Shown: in pieces, positions 9,642 to 18,233 of the stretch
Numbering within the stretch: the first letter of the stretch is position 1
How the letters are laid out: each line of letters opens with the position of its first letter
Assembly: GCF_020616515.1 (NCBI RefSeq)
Contig: NZ_CP085135.1
Coordinates: 372,001 to 436,000 of the forward strand
Reading direction: 5' to 3'
Length of the DNA stretch: 64,000 nucleotides
Source of the DNA: Mesorhizobium sp. PAMC28654
GTDB taxonomy: Bacteria > Pseudomonadota > Alphaproteobacteria > Rhizobiales > Rhizobiaceae
Notes under the pieces: generated by a model
Told to the model about the DNA's origin: nothing
The model's input: the letters and a program-made list of their open reading frames with translations, nothing else
Database searches by the model: none
Translations under genes and position numbers: made by a program

Positions 9642-10489
9642 TGATCGCCGGACGCACCACCTCTTCGCGCATTCTCAGTGGCGTCGGCCTCTATGGCGCC
9701 ATTGCGGCCTATATGATCTTCGCGCTGTTCCCGATCTTCTGGACGTTGAAGATATCGGTCACGCCGGAGCGGTTGCTCTATTCCGAGGGCATCACCTTAT
9801 GGCCCTCGCAGACGACGTTCCAGAATTTCTACACCGTGCTGGAAGCCTCTGATTTCCCGCGCTATTTCCTGAACAGCGTCATCGTCTCGGTGGCGACGGC
9901 GGCCCTGGTGACCGTCATTGCCACGCTCGCCGGCTATGCCATGTCGCGCTTCACCTTCCGTGGCAAGGCGATACTCGCCATCATGCTGCTTTTGACCCAG
10001 ACCTTCCCGCTGGTGATGGTCATTCCGCCGATCTACCGGGTCATGGGCGAGCTTGGCCTCACCAACAGCCTGATCGGGCTGATCATCATCTACACCGCCT
10101 TCAACACCGCCTTCGCGACCTTTCTGATGCAGTCCTTCTTCGACGGCATCCCAAAGGACCTGGAAGAGGCGGCGATGATCGACGGCTGCACGCGCGCCCA
10201 GGCGATGCGCAAGGTGATCGTGCCACTGACGCTGCCCGGTATGGGCGCGACGCTCGGCTTCGTCTTCACGGCGGCGTGGAGCGAGCTTCTGTTCGCGCTG
10301 ATGCTGATCTCCAGCGACGACAAGAAGACTTTCGCGGTTGGCCTGCTCACCTATATCGGCAAGTTCGCCGTCGACTGGGGACAGATGATGGCTGCGTCCA
10401 TCCTCGCGCTGATCCCGGTCTGCATCTTCTTCGCCTTCCTGCAACGCTATCTCGTGACCGGCCTCACCGCCGGCGCGGTCAAAGGATAA
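9641..10489 (+). CDS. ABC transporter permease (MalG/UgpE type)
   Basis: Encodes 282 aa. The ATG at 9641 overlaps the upstream stop. Six membrane helices are expected. The EAA loop reads DLEEAAMIDGCTRAQAM, and TLKISVTPERLLYSEGITLWP between the first helices, written here in part, is typical of MalG-type subunits. It pairs with the preceding permease to form the translocation channel of the importer. Confidence 0.9.
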   Translation: MIAGRTTSSRILSGVGLYGAIAAYMIFALFPIFWTLKISVTPERLLYSEGITLWPSQTTFQNFYTVLEASDFPRYFLNSVIVSVATAALVTVIATLAGYAMSRFTFRGKAILAIMLLLTQTFPLVMVIPPIYRVMGELGLTNSLIGLIIIYTAFNTAFATFLMQSFFDGIPKDLEEAAMIDGCTRAQAMRKVIVPLTLPGMGATLGFVFTAAWSELLFALMLISSDDKKTFAVGLLTYIGKFAVDWGQMMAASILALIPVCIFFAFLQRYLVTGLTAGAVKG

Positions 10490-10492
10490 TCG

Positions 10493-11560
10493 ATGGCTTC
10501 CGTTACGCTGCAACAAGTCGCGAAAAATTACGGTTCGGTACGGATCCTTCACGGTGTCGACCTCGAAATCGCCGACGGCGAGTTCGTCGTGCTGGTCGGT
10601 CCGTCCGGCTGCGGGAAGTCGACCCTGCTGCGCATGATCGCCGGTCTGGAGGAGGTTTCGGGCGGCGAGATTCGCATCGGTGAACAGCTGGTCAACGACG
10701 TTGCGCCGAAGGACCGCGACATCGCCATGGTGTTCCAATCCTACGCGCTCTATCCGCACATGGACGTATCGTCGAACATGGGCTTCAGCCTGCTCCTGAA
10801 GAAGGCGGAGAAGGCAACGATCGACAAGCGCGTCGGCAGCGCGGCCAGCCGGCTGGGTCTCGATACTTTCCTGCAGCGCTTGCCGCGCCAGCTTTCCGGC
10901 GGCCAGCGCCAGCGCGTCGCCATGGGCCGCGCCATCGTGCGCGATCCGAAGGTTTTCCTGTTCGATGAGCCGCTGTCCAACCTCGATGCCAAGCTGCGGG
11001 TCCATATGCGCGCCGAGATCAAGGCATTGCATCAGCAGTTGAAGACCACCTCTGTCTACGTCACCCACGACCAGATCGAAGCGATGACCATGGCCGACCG
11101 CATCGTCGTCATGCATGATGGCTTCGTGCAGCAGGTCGGCGCTCCGCTGGAGCTCTACGACCGGCCGGTCAACATTTTCGTGGCCGGCTTCATCGGTTCG
11201 CCCGGCATGAATTTCCTGCCGGCGACGGTGCGCAAGGACGGCAAGACGAGCGCGGTGCTGGCCGACGGCCAGGCACTCGCGCTGCCCGATGGATTGCCGC
11301 TGAAGGACGGCGATGCGCTCACCATCGGGTTGCGGCCGGAGCATATCCAACTGGCCGACGATGGAGCCATCAAGGCCGAGGTCCAAGTGGTGGAGCCGCT
11401 CGGCCTGTCGACGCAGTTCTACGTCAAGCTTGCCAATCAGCAGGTCTGCGTCTTCGCCATGGGGCGCAGCGGTGTCAGACCAGGCGACATGGTGCGGCTA
11501 TCGGCTGATCCAGCGGCGCTCCACCTGTTCGATCCCAAGAGCGGCGATCGCATCGGGTAG
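10493..11560 (+). CDS. ABC transporter ATP-binding protein (UgpC/MalK type)
   Basis: Encodes 355 aa. Walker A is GPSGCGKST (residues 36-44), the signature is LSGGQ (134-138), Walker B is VFLFDEPLSNLD, and the switch His is in VTHDQ. The C-terminal region (about 240-355) has the TOBE/MalK-type regulatory fold (FIGSPGMNFLPA, GLRPEHIQL). It starts 3 bases after the second permease and ends the operon. It powers the importer and could be shared with other CUT1 systems. Confidence 0.92.
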   Translation: MASVTLQQVAKNYGSVRILHGVDLEIADGEFVVLVGPSGCGKSTLLRMIAGLEEVSGGEIRIGEQLVNDVAPKDRDIAMVFQSYALYPHMDVSSNMGFSLLLKKAEKATIDKRVGSAASRLGLDTFLQRLPRQLSGGQRQRVAMGRAIVRDPKVFLFDEPLSNLDAKLRVHMRAEIKALHQQLKTTSVYVTHDQIEAMTMADRIVVMHDGFVQQVGAPLELYDRPVNIFVAGFIGSPGMNFLPATVRKDGKTSAVLADGQALALPDGLPLKDGDALTIGLRPEHIQLADDGAIKAEVQVVEPLGLSTQFYVKLANQQVCVFAMGRSGVRPGDMVRLSADPAALHLFDPKSGDRIG

Positions 11561-11684
11561 GGGCGGAACCGATCAGTTGCGGTGCGAGGGTTTCAAGGTA
11601 CCGCGCAAGGATAGGTGAGATTGCGCCAAGGTGCACCTTCAAGACAGCGGGGCGCCATCCATGCTCGAGTGGCCAGGAGAATGT

Positions 11685-12152
11685 CTATTTGACGCTTCTA
11701 GGGCAGAGCGCCTTGAATTGCTCCAAAGCCACGTCGTAGCCGTCCGCCGAACTTCCGCCGATGGATTCGCCATTTGAGTTCAGGAGGAGATATTCAGGTT
11801 GTGACGCCGAATCGTTGGGGTCGTGGTTCGGGTTGGGGCCGGAAAACGTAAACCCTTCGCTATTCAACGTGCTGAACTTCCCAGTTTTGCAGTTAGCCGA
11901 GATTGATACGGCGAGGGGCACCTTCAATTCATCCGACACGCATCTGGGCGTGACTTTGCCGACATAATCGCGGCAGTAGGCAACAGCGTTCGCCTTCGTG
12001 TGTTTGACATTTATGATGGCGTGCGACGTGCCTAAATTTGACTTGCTCACCACCGTGACCTCCATGCCGGCGCGGGAGCCGTAGCCAAGGGTTTCGCCGT
12101 GGGCGACGGTAGCTGATGCTGCGCACAAACAAAGCGCGGCCAGTATTCTCAT
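11685..12152 (-). CDS. Secreted protein of unknown function
   Basis: Encodes 155 aa. The ATG at 12152 has a G-rich ribosome site just upstream (GGGGGGCAACGAC) and opens a signal peptide (MRILAALCLCAASATVAHG). Three cysteines in the mature part (in YCRDYV, PRCVSD and NCKTG) plus one near the end (LCPRS) could form two disulfides. It has no recognised domain. It is convergent with the ABC operon. Confidence 0.65.
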   Translation of the reverse strand: MRILAALCLCAASATVAHGETLGYGSRAGMEVTVVSKSNLGTSHAIINVKHTKANAVAYCRDYVGKVTPRCVSDELKVPLAVSISANCKTGKFSTLNSEGFTFSGPNPNHDPNDSASQPEYLLLNSNGESIGGSSADGYDVALEQFKALCPRSVK

Positions 12153-12486
12153 GTCGTTGCCCCCCCATTTCTCGACCGACAATATCTTCGGCGTTGGCAA
12201 ACGCAACAACCGTTCCCCTCCACAAGCGCCGCGCCAAATTTGAATCCAGCAGCTGTCGCAAGGCGGATTTGGGAAGGCGCACACATGAACCGCAAGCGCG
12301 GCCTTTTCAGGCTATGGCCGGCCTTGCCGGCGCCTTGGGTACTGGCGGTGGCCGGCGGCGGGGCGTTCTGATTCCAGTCGCCGTGGCTACAATGTGGCTA
12401 GAAATTTCATAGCCGGGGAAGGGCTATCGGGTAACCGATGTGGTGAAGAATAAAAAAGACAGTGAATTCAACAGCCTGCAAACGAA
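12153..12486. other. Intergenic stretch, no gene recognised
   Basis: About 330 bases between the secreted-protein start and the rpmG terminator. It must contain the promoter of the minus-strand secreted protein. No RNA gene or protein-like frame was seen. Confidence 0.5.
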
Positions 12487-12512
12487 AAACGCCGCCCGAT
12501 GGCGGCGTTTTG
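12487..12512 (-). terminator. Intrinsic terminator of rpmG
   Basis: AACGCCGCC-CGAT-GGCGGCGTT forms a 9-bp GC-rich stem with a 4-base loop. On the minus strand it is followed by a T run, the form of a rho-independent terminator. It lies 20 bases after the rpmG stop. Confidence 0.8.
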
Positions 12513-12532
12513 GCATGCATGGGAAAACCAGA

Positions 12533-12700
12533 TTACTTGATCTTGGTTTCCTTGAATTCGACGTGCTTCTTGGCGACCGGGTCGTACTTGCGGAACGACA
12601 GCTTGTCGGTCTTGGTGCGGCTGTTCTTGCTGGTCACGTAGAAGAAACCGGTGTCAGCGGTCGACAGAAGCTTGATCTTGATGTTTGCGGCTTTGGCCAT
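12533..12700 (-). CDS. rpmG: 50S ribosomal protein L33
   Basis: Encodes 55 aa starting [20 protein letters not shown], the usual L33 length and sequence. It ends [17 protein letters not shown]. The longer frame upstream has no family similarity, so the ATG at 12700 is used. It lacks the four Cys of the zinc-binding form (the C-minus type). A strong terminator follows. In relatives rpmG is often close to pleD, so the ABC operon region may have been inserted between them. Confidence 0.96.
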   Translation of the reverse strand: MAKAANIKIKLLSTADTGFFYVTSKNSRTKTDKLSFRKYDPVAKKHVEFKETKIK

Positions 12701-12802
12701 GATGTTCGTCCGTTGTGTTCGTGGAGTTTTTGCCGCTGGAGCACGGGGAAACACCCGGACGCGGGAAACTTGGCGCGACACATAAAGAACGTACCCGGAA
12801 AG

Positions 12803-13345
12803 TCAAGCCCGATGGTCCTGTAACTGGTCGGCGGCGGGCGCCATCGCGATGTTTATCGAGGTGTCGGCGGCCGGAAATATCTCCCGGTTTGCCTCTATCT
12901 TGGCCGGCGCGGCAGCCTTTTTCCAGTCGCCGGTGGTGTTCCACCAGCGATTCGGATTGGCGCGATCGTCCAATCCCTTGGAGCGGCTGGCGAGGATCGG
13001 CTGGATGCGGATCACCGGTTCCTGATAGCTATGCGCCTGGAAGATCGTTTCGACGACACGGGCGGCCAGTGCCTGGTCATCAGGCAATTCGAATGAAATC
13101 TCGACCGTGCCAGGGCGTCTGCGCAATTCGGTCTCCGGGCCGGCGGCAGCGCCCTCAAGCGGCCTGTAGCGCTCGATGCCGTCAGCCGACTGATAGGCAT
13201 TGCGATCATACTTGCCCATGCGCAGCGGGGTGATCGCGACCACCGCTTCCATGATGCGGTCGACATCGGCGGTGGGCGCCTGAAAGGTCACAAGCAGGAG
13301 CAGTGTCATGCGCAACGAAGTGGTTTCAAAGCCGCTGTCGATCAT
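12803..13345 (-). CDS. Nif3-insert/YqfO-like domain protein
   Basis: Encodes 180 aa. ATG at 13345 is preceded by GAGGGA at about 8 bases; an alternative Met lies 12 codons in. The core (about residues 20-125: MGKYDRNAYQS, YRPLEGAAAG, AHSYQEPVIRI) matches the pattern of the small PII/CutA-like domain inserted in Nif3/YqfO proteins (GxYD/N, FRPLxGS, HPYEEP). These stand-alone forms have no proven function. The C-terminal 55 residues are an alphaproteobacterial extension with NRWWNTTGDWKKA. Confidence 0.65.
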   Translation of the reverse strand: MIDSGFETTSLRMTLLLLVTFQAPTADVDRIMEAVVAITPLRMGKYDRNAYQSADGIERYRPLEGAAAGPETELRRRPGTVEISFELPDDQALAARVVETIFQAHSYQEPVIRIQPILASRSKGLDDRANPNRWWNTTGDWKKAAAPAKIEANREIFPAADTSINIAMAPAADQLQDHRA

Positions 13346-13462
13346 CGGAGTATCCCTCAACTCAGGTGTTTTGAGGTCTCCTTATAACCGGGGGCTCCTG
13401 ACACGGTTCTGTCAGCAGCCTGTCACCGTGCCATCGTGAATGTCGGGCCACGCGGCCCGTGC

Positions 13463-14638
13463 TCAGAGGATCTTGCGGACGAGCCTGGCGCCGACGAGCA
13501 CCATGTAGGCGGCGAAGAACAGCCCGAGCGACCAGCCGAATCCGGAAGGCCCAAAAGCATCCATGCCGATGCCGATCGCCTGCGGACCGAGCACCATGCC
13601 GACACCGTAGCAGAGCACGAAGGCGGCGTTGGCGGAGGCCAGTTCGTGACCGGAAAGCTGGGAGCCCAGATGGGCGAGGCCGATCGTGTACATGGCCGCG
13701 ACGACACCGCCCCAGACGAATAGAAGTGCCGCCATCAGGTGCCAGTTCTGCGCGAAGAAGGGCATGAAGATCGTGCCTGCGAACCCGACAGTGGCGCAGG
13801 CAAGCAGCAGATACCGGCGGTCGCTGACGCGGTCGCTGATCATGCCGATCGGTATCTGCAGCAGCACATTGCCGAGACCGATCATGGTCAAGAGAAGTGC
13901 CGCGTCGGCTTCGGAATAGCCGATGCGGTTGCCATAGATTGGAAACAGCGCAAAGCCACCGGTTTCGACCGCGCCGAACACCAGCACCGCGGCGGTCGCC
14001 GTCGGCACCAGCCAGATATAGCGCAGGAAGTTGCTGGTCTCGCCATCGGCCACGATTGTCGGGCTTTCGTTGCGCGCCGCCAGCACCGGTATTGCCGCCA
14101 AGGTCACCAGCACGATGATGACGCCGAAAGGCCTGAAGCCGGAACTGCCGAGATGGGCGAAGATCCACGGTCCCGCGGCAAAGCCCAGCGACAAGACGGT
14201 GGCGTAGATGCCCAGCACCAGCCCGCGCCGGTGCGGCGGCGCCGATGTGCTGATCCAGAACTCCGACAGGATGAACAGCACCGTCAACGCGATATGCAGC
14301 ACGATGCGCAACGGAAACCACATCCAGAAATCTGGCGCGAAATGAAAGCCGACGAAAGCCAGCGCGCCGGCGGCGATCATGGCAATCATGGTCCAGGCCA
14401 CACCGAATCGCATGGCGAGTGGGGTGGCAAGCGGCGCGCCCGCGATCGAGGCGAGACCGGCGACGGCGGTATTGAGGCCGATCATCGACGCCGAATGGCC
14501 GCGTGTTTCGAGGATGACGCTAAGCAGCGGCATGCCAAGGCCGATGGCAATGCCGACGACGCTGATCGACGAGATCGCCGCCACCATCGGCAGCCAGTGT
14601 ACGCGTTCGTCGCCCTGTGGTTGGGTATCGACCGTCAT
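13463..14638 (-). CDS. MFS transporter
   Basis: Encodes 391 aa with about twelve hydrophobic helices. ATG at 14638 (MTVDTQPQGDERVHW) is used because the frame upstream reads into the preceding NUDIX gene. The pattern GMISDRVSDRRYLL between helices is the MFS loop motif. It is likely a drug- or sugar-efflux-type carrier in the inner membrane, with no substrate evidence. The NUDIX gene ends 22 bases upstream on the same strand, so the two are probably cotranscribed. Confidence 0.85.
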   Translation of the reverse strand: MTVDTQPQGDERVHWLPMVAAISSISVVGIAIGLGMPLLSVILETRGHSASMIGLNTAVAGLASIAGAPLATPLAMRFGVAWTMIAMIAAGALAFVGFHFAPDFWMWFPLRIVLHIALTVLFILSEFWISTSAPPHRRGLVLGIYATVLSLGFAAGPWIFAHLGSSGFRPFGVIIVLVTLAAIPVLAARNESPTIVADGETSNFLRYIWLVPTATAAVLVFGAVETGGFALFPIYGNRIGYSEADAALLLTMIGLGNVLLQIPIGMISDRVSDRRYLLLACATVGFAGTIFMPFFAQNWHLMAALLFVWGGVVAAMYTIGLAHLGSQLSGHELASANAAFVLCYGVGMVLGPQAIGIGMDAFGPSGFGWSLGLFFAAYMVLVGARLVRKIL

Positions 14639-14660
14639 GGGATGTCTGAATACTCGATGT

Positions 14661-15401
14661 TTACAGAATTTCGCGGGTGAAACGGTTGCGGACAAGCCGG
14701 TAGAAGGGCACGGGACCGCCCGGACGCAGCAGCGGATCATGGGCGAGGCGGTTTTCCAGTTCGTCCAGGATCATTCGGGTAATGTCGGGTATGTCAGCTT
14801 CCCTGGCCTTGGCAAGCGGCAGCCAGACCAGTTCCTCGAGTTCGTTGGTCGGGCCGCCACCCGGCAATTCGACCGCGACATCGTCGCGCCAGGCGCTGAA
14901 GAAGCGGGTGTCGAAGCGGCGCACCCGGTTGGGCGGCGTAATGGCGCGTGCGATGAAGCGCAGCGTTTCGAGCGAAGGTCTCACGCCGTGTTCGACAAAA
15001 CCCTGCCAGTCGCTGATGTCAGTCGCAAAGGCGCCTTTCTGGCCGATCAGCAGCCCGGCTTCCTCATACGTCTCGCGAATTGCCGACAGCGCTACAGCGC
15101 GGGCGCGCGCCAAGCTGATGCGACCGGGACCCGCAAGCAGCTTTGCCTCTTCCTGGTGGTGTAGTGCAGTGGCTGTGAGGATACGGCTGTCGGCGGGGTC
15201 GGTGCGGCCGCCAGGAAAGACGAATTTGCCGGGCATGAAGGCATGGCTGGCGTGGCGACGTCCCATCAGGACGAGGAATTCCTCGCCCTTGCGGTCCAGA
15301 AGGATCAGGGTCGCCGCGTCGCGCGGGCGAATTGGCTTGTCGCTATGAGCGATCATGCTCCGCTCGATCCTGTCGACTTCCGCCTTGGTCATACCGTCCA
15401 T
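14661..15401 (-). CDS. NUDIX hydrolase
   Basis: Encodes 246 aa. The Nudix box is stretched: PGGRTDPAD, then a 30-residue insert, then ALSAIRETYEEAGLLIG, which holds the REtxEExG metal-binding core. This split arrangement is typical of the alphaproteobacterial NUDT8/CoA-type relatives. It presumably cleaves a nucleoside-diphosphate-linked metabolite in the cytoplasm. Three in-frame Met codons near the N-terminus make the exact start uncertain. Confidence 0.85.
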   Translation of the reverse strand: MDGMTKAEVDRIERSMIAHSDKPIRPRDAATLILLDRKGEEFLVLMGRRHASHAFMPGKFVFPGGRTDPADSRILTATALHHQEEAKLLAGPGRISLARARAVALSAIRETYEEAGLLIGQKGAFATDISDWQGFVEHGVRPSLETLRFIARAITPPNRVRRFDTRFFSAWRDDVAVELPGGGPTNELEELVWLPLAKAREADIPDITRMILDELENRLAHDPLLRPGGPVPFYRLVRNRFTREIL

Positions 15402-15492
15402 GCGCAGGACCTAGCGGAAACTTCGGGCAAGCGAAAGTGGCCTTTCACGGTCGGTATGTTGCGCCAGGCGCCGTTCTGGCCGCGACCTAGGC

Positions 15493-15924
15493 TCAGGAAT
15501 GGGGCTCTATAACGTCGTGTTCGTCACCAAAGCCGTGCATATAGAAGGCCCATTGCAGTCCGATGACGGCACCTTTCACAGGCTGCAGCAGTGCGACCGA
15601 CAAAAGAATCGTCAGCGGCACCCAGATGGCGATGTGCTGCCAGGTGGAAAGCGTCGATGTCGCTTCGACCCCCATGAAGGCGCCGAGAACGATGTGGCCG
15701 ACAATGACGATCACGAGATAGGCGGGAAGGTCGTCGGCGCGATGGTGATGAATTTCCTCGCCGCAGACGCTGCATGTGTCGACGGTCTTGGTGAAGGCGC
15801 GAAACAGCTTGCCTTCTCCACAATTCGGGCAGCGGCCAAGCATGCCGCGCTTCACGGCCGTCCACAGCGGACGCGCGACCCGGCCCGAGTGATGTTCGCC
15901 ACCGAAAACCTGTTGTTCCATCAT
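15493..15924 (-). CDS. DUF983 family membrane protein
   Basis: Encodes 143 aa. A CxxC zinc-knuckle-like pair of motifs (RCPNCGEG and TCSVCGEE) precedes two membrane helices (YLVIVIVGHIVLGAF and IWVPLTILLSVALLQ). This is the DUF983 layout, whose function is unknown. The start overlaps the stop of the RNase R gene (ATGA), so it is the coupled last gene of a topA-rnr-DUF983 run. Confidence 0.9.
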   Translation of the reverse strand: MMEQQVFGGEHHSGRVARPLWTAVKRGMLGRCPNCGEGKLFRAFTKTVDTCSVCGEEIHHHRADDLPAYLVIVIVGHIVLGAFMGVEATSTLSTWQHIAIWVPLTILLSVALLQPVKGAVIGLQWAFYMHGFGDEHDVIEPHS

Positions 15925-18227
15925 CGTCTCCTGCCGCGCGAACCTGGACGCGATTGCGACGCGCGGGCGCGGCCCTTAGCCTTGTGAAACGACCGCTTGG
16001 AGCCTGGCAGGGGCTTCGGGTCGGTCAACATCTCGAATCGCATCGCTCCGGCCATGGGGGCTACCTCAATCAGGCGAACCTCGACGCGATCCGCCAACTG
16101 ATAACCCTTGCCGCTGCGTTCTCCGAAAAGCGAGCGGGCCGCTTCGTCGTATATATAGTAATCGCCGCCCAAGGTTGACACCGGGATGAAACCATCCGCG
16201 CCGAACTGCGGCAATTGGACAAAAAGTCCTGACTTGGTGACGCCTGAAATGCGCGCGTCGAAACGATCGTCGATACGCTCGGCAAGATATGCGGCGATCA
16301 GCCGGTCGACCGTGTCGCGCTCTGCTGCCATGGCGCGGCGTTCGTTGCCGGAAATCAGCACGGAAACATCTTCGAGCCGCGCCTCCTCATCCTGCGTCAA
16401 TCCGCCTGGGCCGAGATCGAGTGCGGCAATAAGTCCGCGATGCACGATGAGATCGGCATAACGGCGGATCGGCGAGGTGAAGTGCGCATAGCGTTTCAGG
16501 TTGAGGCCGAAATGGCCGATATTCTTGGGCGAGTATTCTGCCTGGCTCTGCGAGCGCAGCACCACCTCGTTGACCAGTCCTTCATTGTCGTCACCGCGTA
16601 CGCGCTCCAGAATGCCATTGAACTGGGCAGGGCGCATCTGCGCGCCCCGCGCCAGCGACAATCCAAGCGTCTGCAGGAACTCGCGCAGCGATTCCTGCTT
16701 GGCCAGCGATGGCGCGTCATGAACGCGGAAAACCAGCGCCTGTTTCTTCGCCTCCAATGTCTCCGCTGCCGCGACATTGGCCTGGATCATGAATTCTTCG
16801 ATCAGTTTGTGGGCGTCGAGCCGCTCCGGAACGATGACGCGGTCGACGGTTCCGTCAGGCTTGAGAATGATCTTGCGCTCGGGCAAGTCCAGTTCCAGCG
16901 GCTGGCGGCCGTCGCGGCCGCGCTTCAGGACCGCGTAGGCGGCCCAGAGCGGCTTCAGCACGGTGTCGAGGATCGGGCCGGTCTTGTCGTCCGGGGCTCC
17001 GTCGATCGCGGCCTGCGCCTGCTGGTAGGAGAGTTTCGCCGCCGACTTCATCATGACACGGTGGAAGGAATGCCTGATCTTGCGGCCTTCGGCCGAAAAC
17101 ACCATGCGCACGGCCAATGCCGGCCGGTCCTGGCCTTCGCGCAGCGAACAGAGGTCGTTGGAGATACGCTCGGGCAGCATCGGCACGACGCGATCCGGGA
17201 AATAGACCGAATTGCCACGCTTCAGCGCCTCGCGGTCAAGTGCTGTGCCATAACGGACATAGGCGGCGACATCGGCGATCGCAACGGTGGCAACCACGCC
17301 GCCGGGGTTGTTCTCGTCCGGATCGGCTATCGCGAACACCGCGTCGTCATGGTCTTTGGCGTCGGCCGGATCGATGGTGAGCAAGGGCAGGTCGCGCCAG
17401 TCCTCGCGATGGGCCATCGTGGCTGGCTGGACGGCTTCGGACTCGGCGATGACGTCGTCCGGAAAGATGTGCGGGATATCGTGGGCATGGATGGCGATCA
17501 TCGAGACCGCCTTTTCGCTGGTCAGCGAGCCCAGAACCGCCAGCACCTTGGCCCTGGGCAGCCCAAAGCGGGAGGCTCGCGCCGGCTCGACCTCGACCAG
17601 ATCGCCGTTCTTCGCGCCGTTCTGGAATTCCTTGTCGACGATCAGTTCCGGCTGGCGCCGCTCCACGGGCTCTATGCGGAAGGTGCCATCCTGCAGGATG
17701 CGAAACACACCCAGGACCGCATCGGTGCGCTTCTCGAAAATCTTCATCACCCGGCCGGTGTAGGCGGGGCCAGTCGCGTCGTTGGTCGGGAAGGTCTTGG
17801 CCAGTACGCGGTCGCCGATGCCCGGTGCCGGGCCGTTGCCGCTACGCGAGACGCGAATGGAGATGACAGGCGGCTCGCCGGTGCCGACGGCTTCCACCGG
17901 ATGCGCCAGCAAGACGCCATCGCCGTCGCGGCCAAAAATGTCGAGCACGGCGACATGGGGCAGGGCGCCGACACGGGCAAGTTTCTTGCGCTCCTTGGTC
18001 AGCAGGCCCTCGTCCTGCAGATCGTGCAAGATGTCCTTCAGCCAGATGCGGTCGTCGCCGCGCAGCGCGAACGCCTTTGCTATATCGCGCTTTCCCGCGC
18101 GATCCGGATTTTCGGCGATGTAGCGCAGGATTTCATCGCGCGAGGGCTTGTAGTCGTCCTTGACCTTGGCCCTGTTGTCGGCGGTGCGCGGATCGCCGTG
18201 ACTTCTACCGGTGATCCTTCGCGCCAC
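15921..18227 (-). CDS. rnr: Ribonuclease R
   Basis: Encodes 768 aa. An N-terminal winged-helix region (PSRDEILRYIAENP) and cold-shock domains precede the RNB catalytic domain. In it LLTIDPADAKDHDDAVF carries the Mg-binding aspartates, and LPERISNDLCSL and FTSPIRRYADLIVHR are family signatures. A C-terminal S1 domain (ARISGVTKSGLFVQL) and a Lys/Arg-rich tail follow. It is a 3'-5' exoribonuclease degrading structured RNA. It begins 6 bases after topA. Confidence 0.95.
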   Translation of the reverse strand: MARRITGRSHGDPRTADNRAKVKDDYKPSRDEILRYIAENPDRAGKRDIAKAFALRGDDRIWLKDILHDLQDEGLLTKERKKLARVGALPHVAVLDIFGRDGDGVLLAHPVEAVGTGEPPVISIRVSRSGNGPAPGIGDRVLAKTFPTNDATGPAYTGRVMKIFEKRTDAVLGVFRILQDGTFRIEPVERRQPELIVDKEFQNGAKNGDLVEVEPARASRFGLPRAKVLAVLGSLTSEKAVSMIAIHAHDIPHIFPDDVIAESEAVQPATMAHREDWRDLPLLTIDPADAKDHDDAVFAIADPDENNPGGVVATVAIADVAAYVRYGTALDREALKRGNSVYFPDRVVPMLPERISNDLCSLREGQDRPALAVRMVFSAEGRKIRHSFHRVMMKSAAKLSYQQAQAAIDGAPDDKTGPILDTVLKPLWAAYAVLKRGRDGRQPLELDLPERKIILKPDGTVDRVIVPERLDAHKLIEEFMIQANVAAAETLEAKKQALVFRVHDAPSLAKQESLREFLQTLGLSLARGAQMRPAQFNGILERVRGDDNEGLVNEVVLRSQSQAEYSPKNIGHFGLNLKRYAHFTSPIRRYADLIVHRGLIAALDLGPGGLTQDEEARLEDVSVLISGNERRAMAAERDTVDRLIAAYLAERIDDRFDARISGVTKSGLFVQLPQFGADGFIPVSTLGGDYYIYDEAARSLFGERSGKGYQLADRVEVRLIEVAPMAGAMRFEMLTDPKPLPGSKRSFHKAKGRARASQSRPGSRGRRR

Positions 18228-18233
18228 GCTGAC

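Noticed and set aside
9797..11386. 529-codon minus-strand open frame opposite the permease and ATPase genes
   Set aside because: Antisense shadow of the ABC operon.
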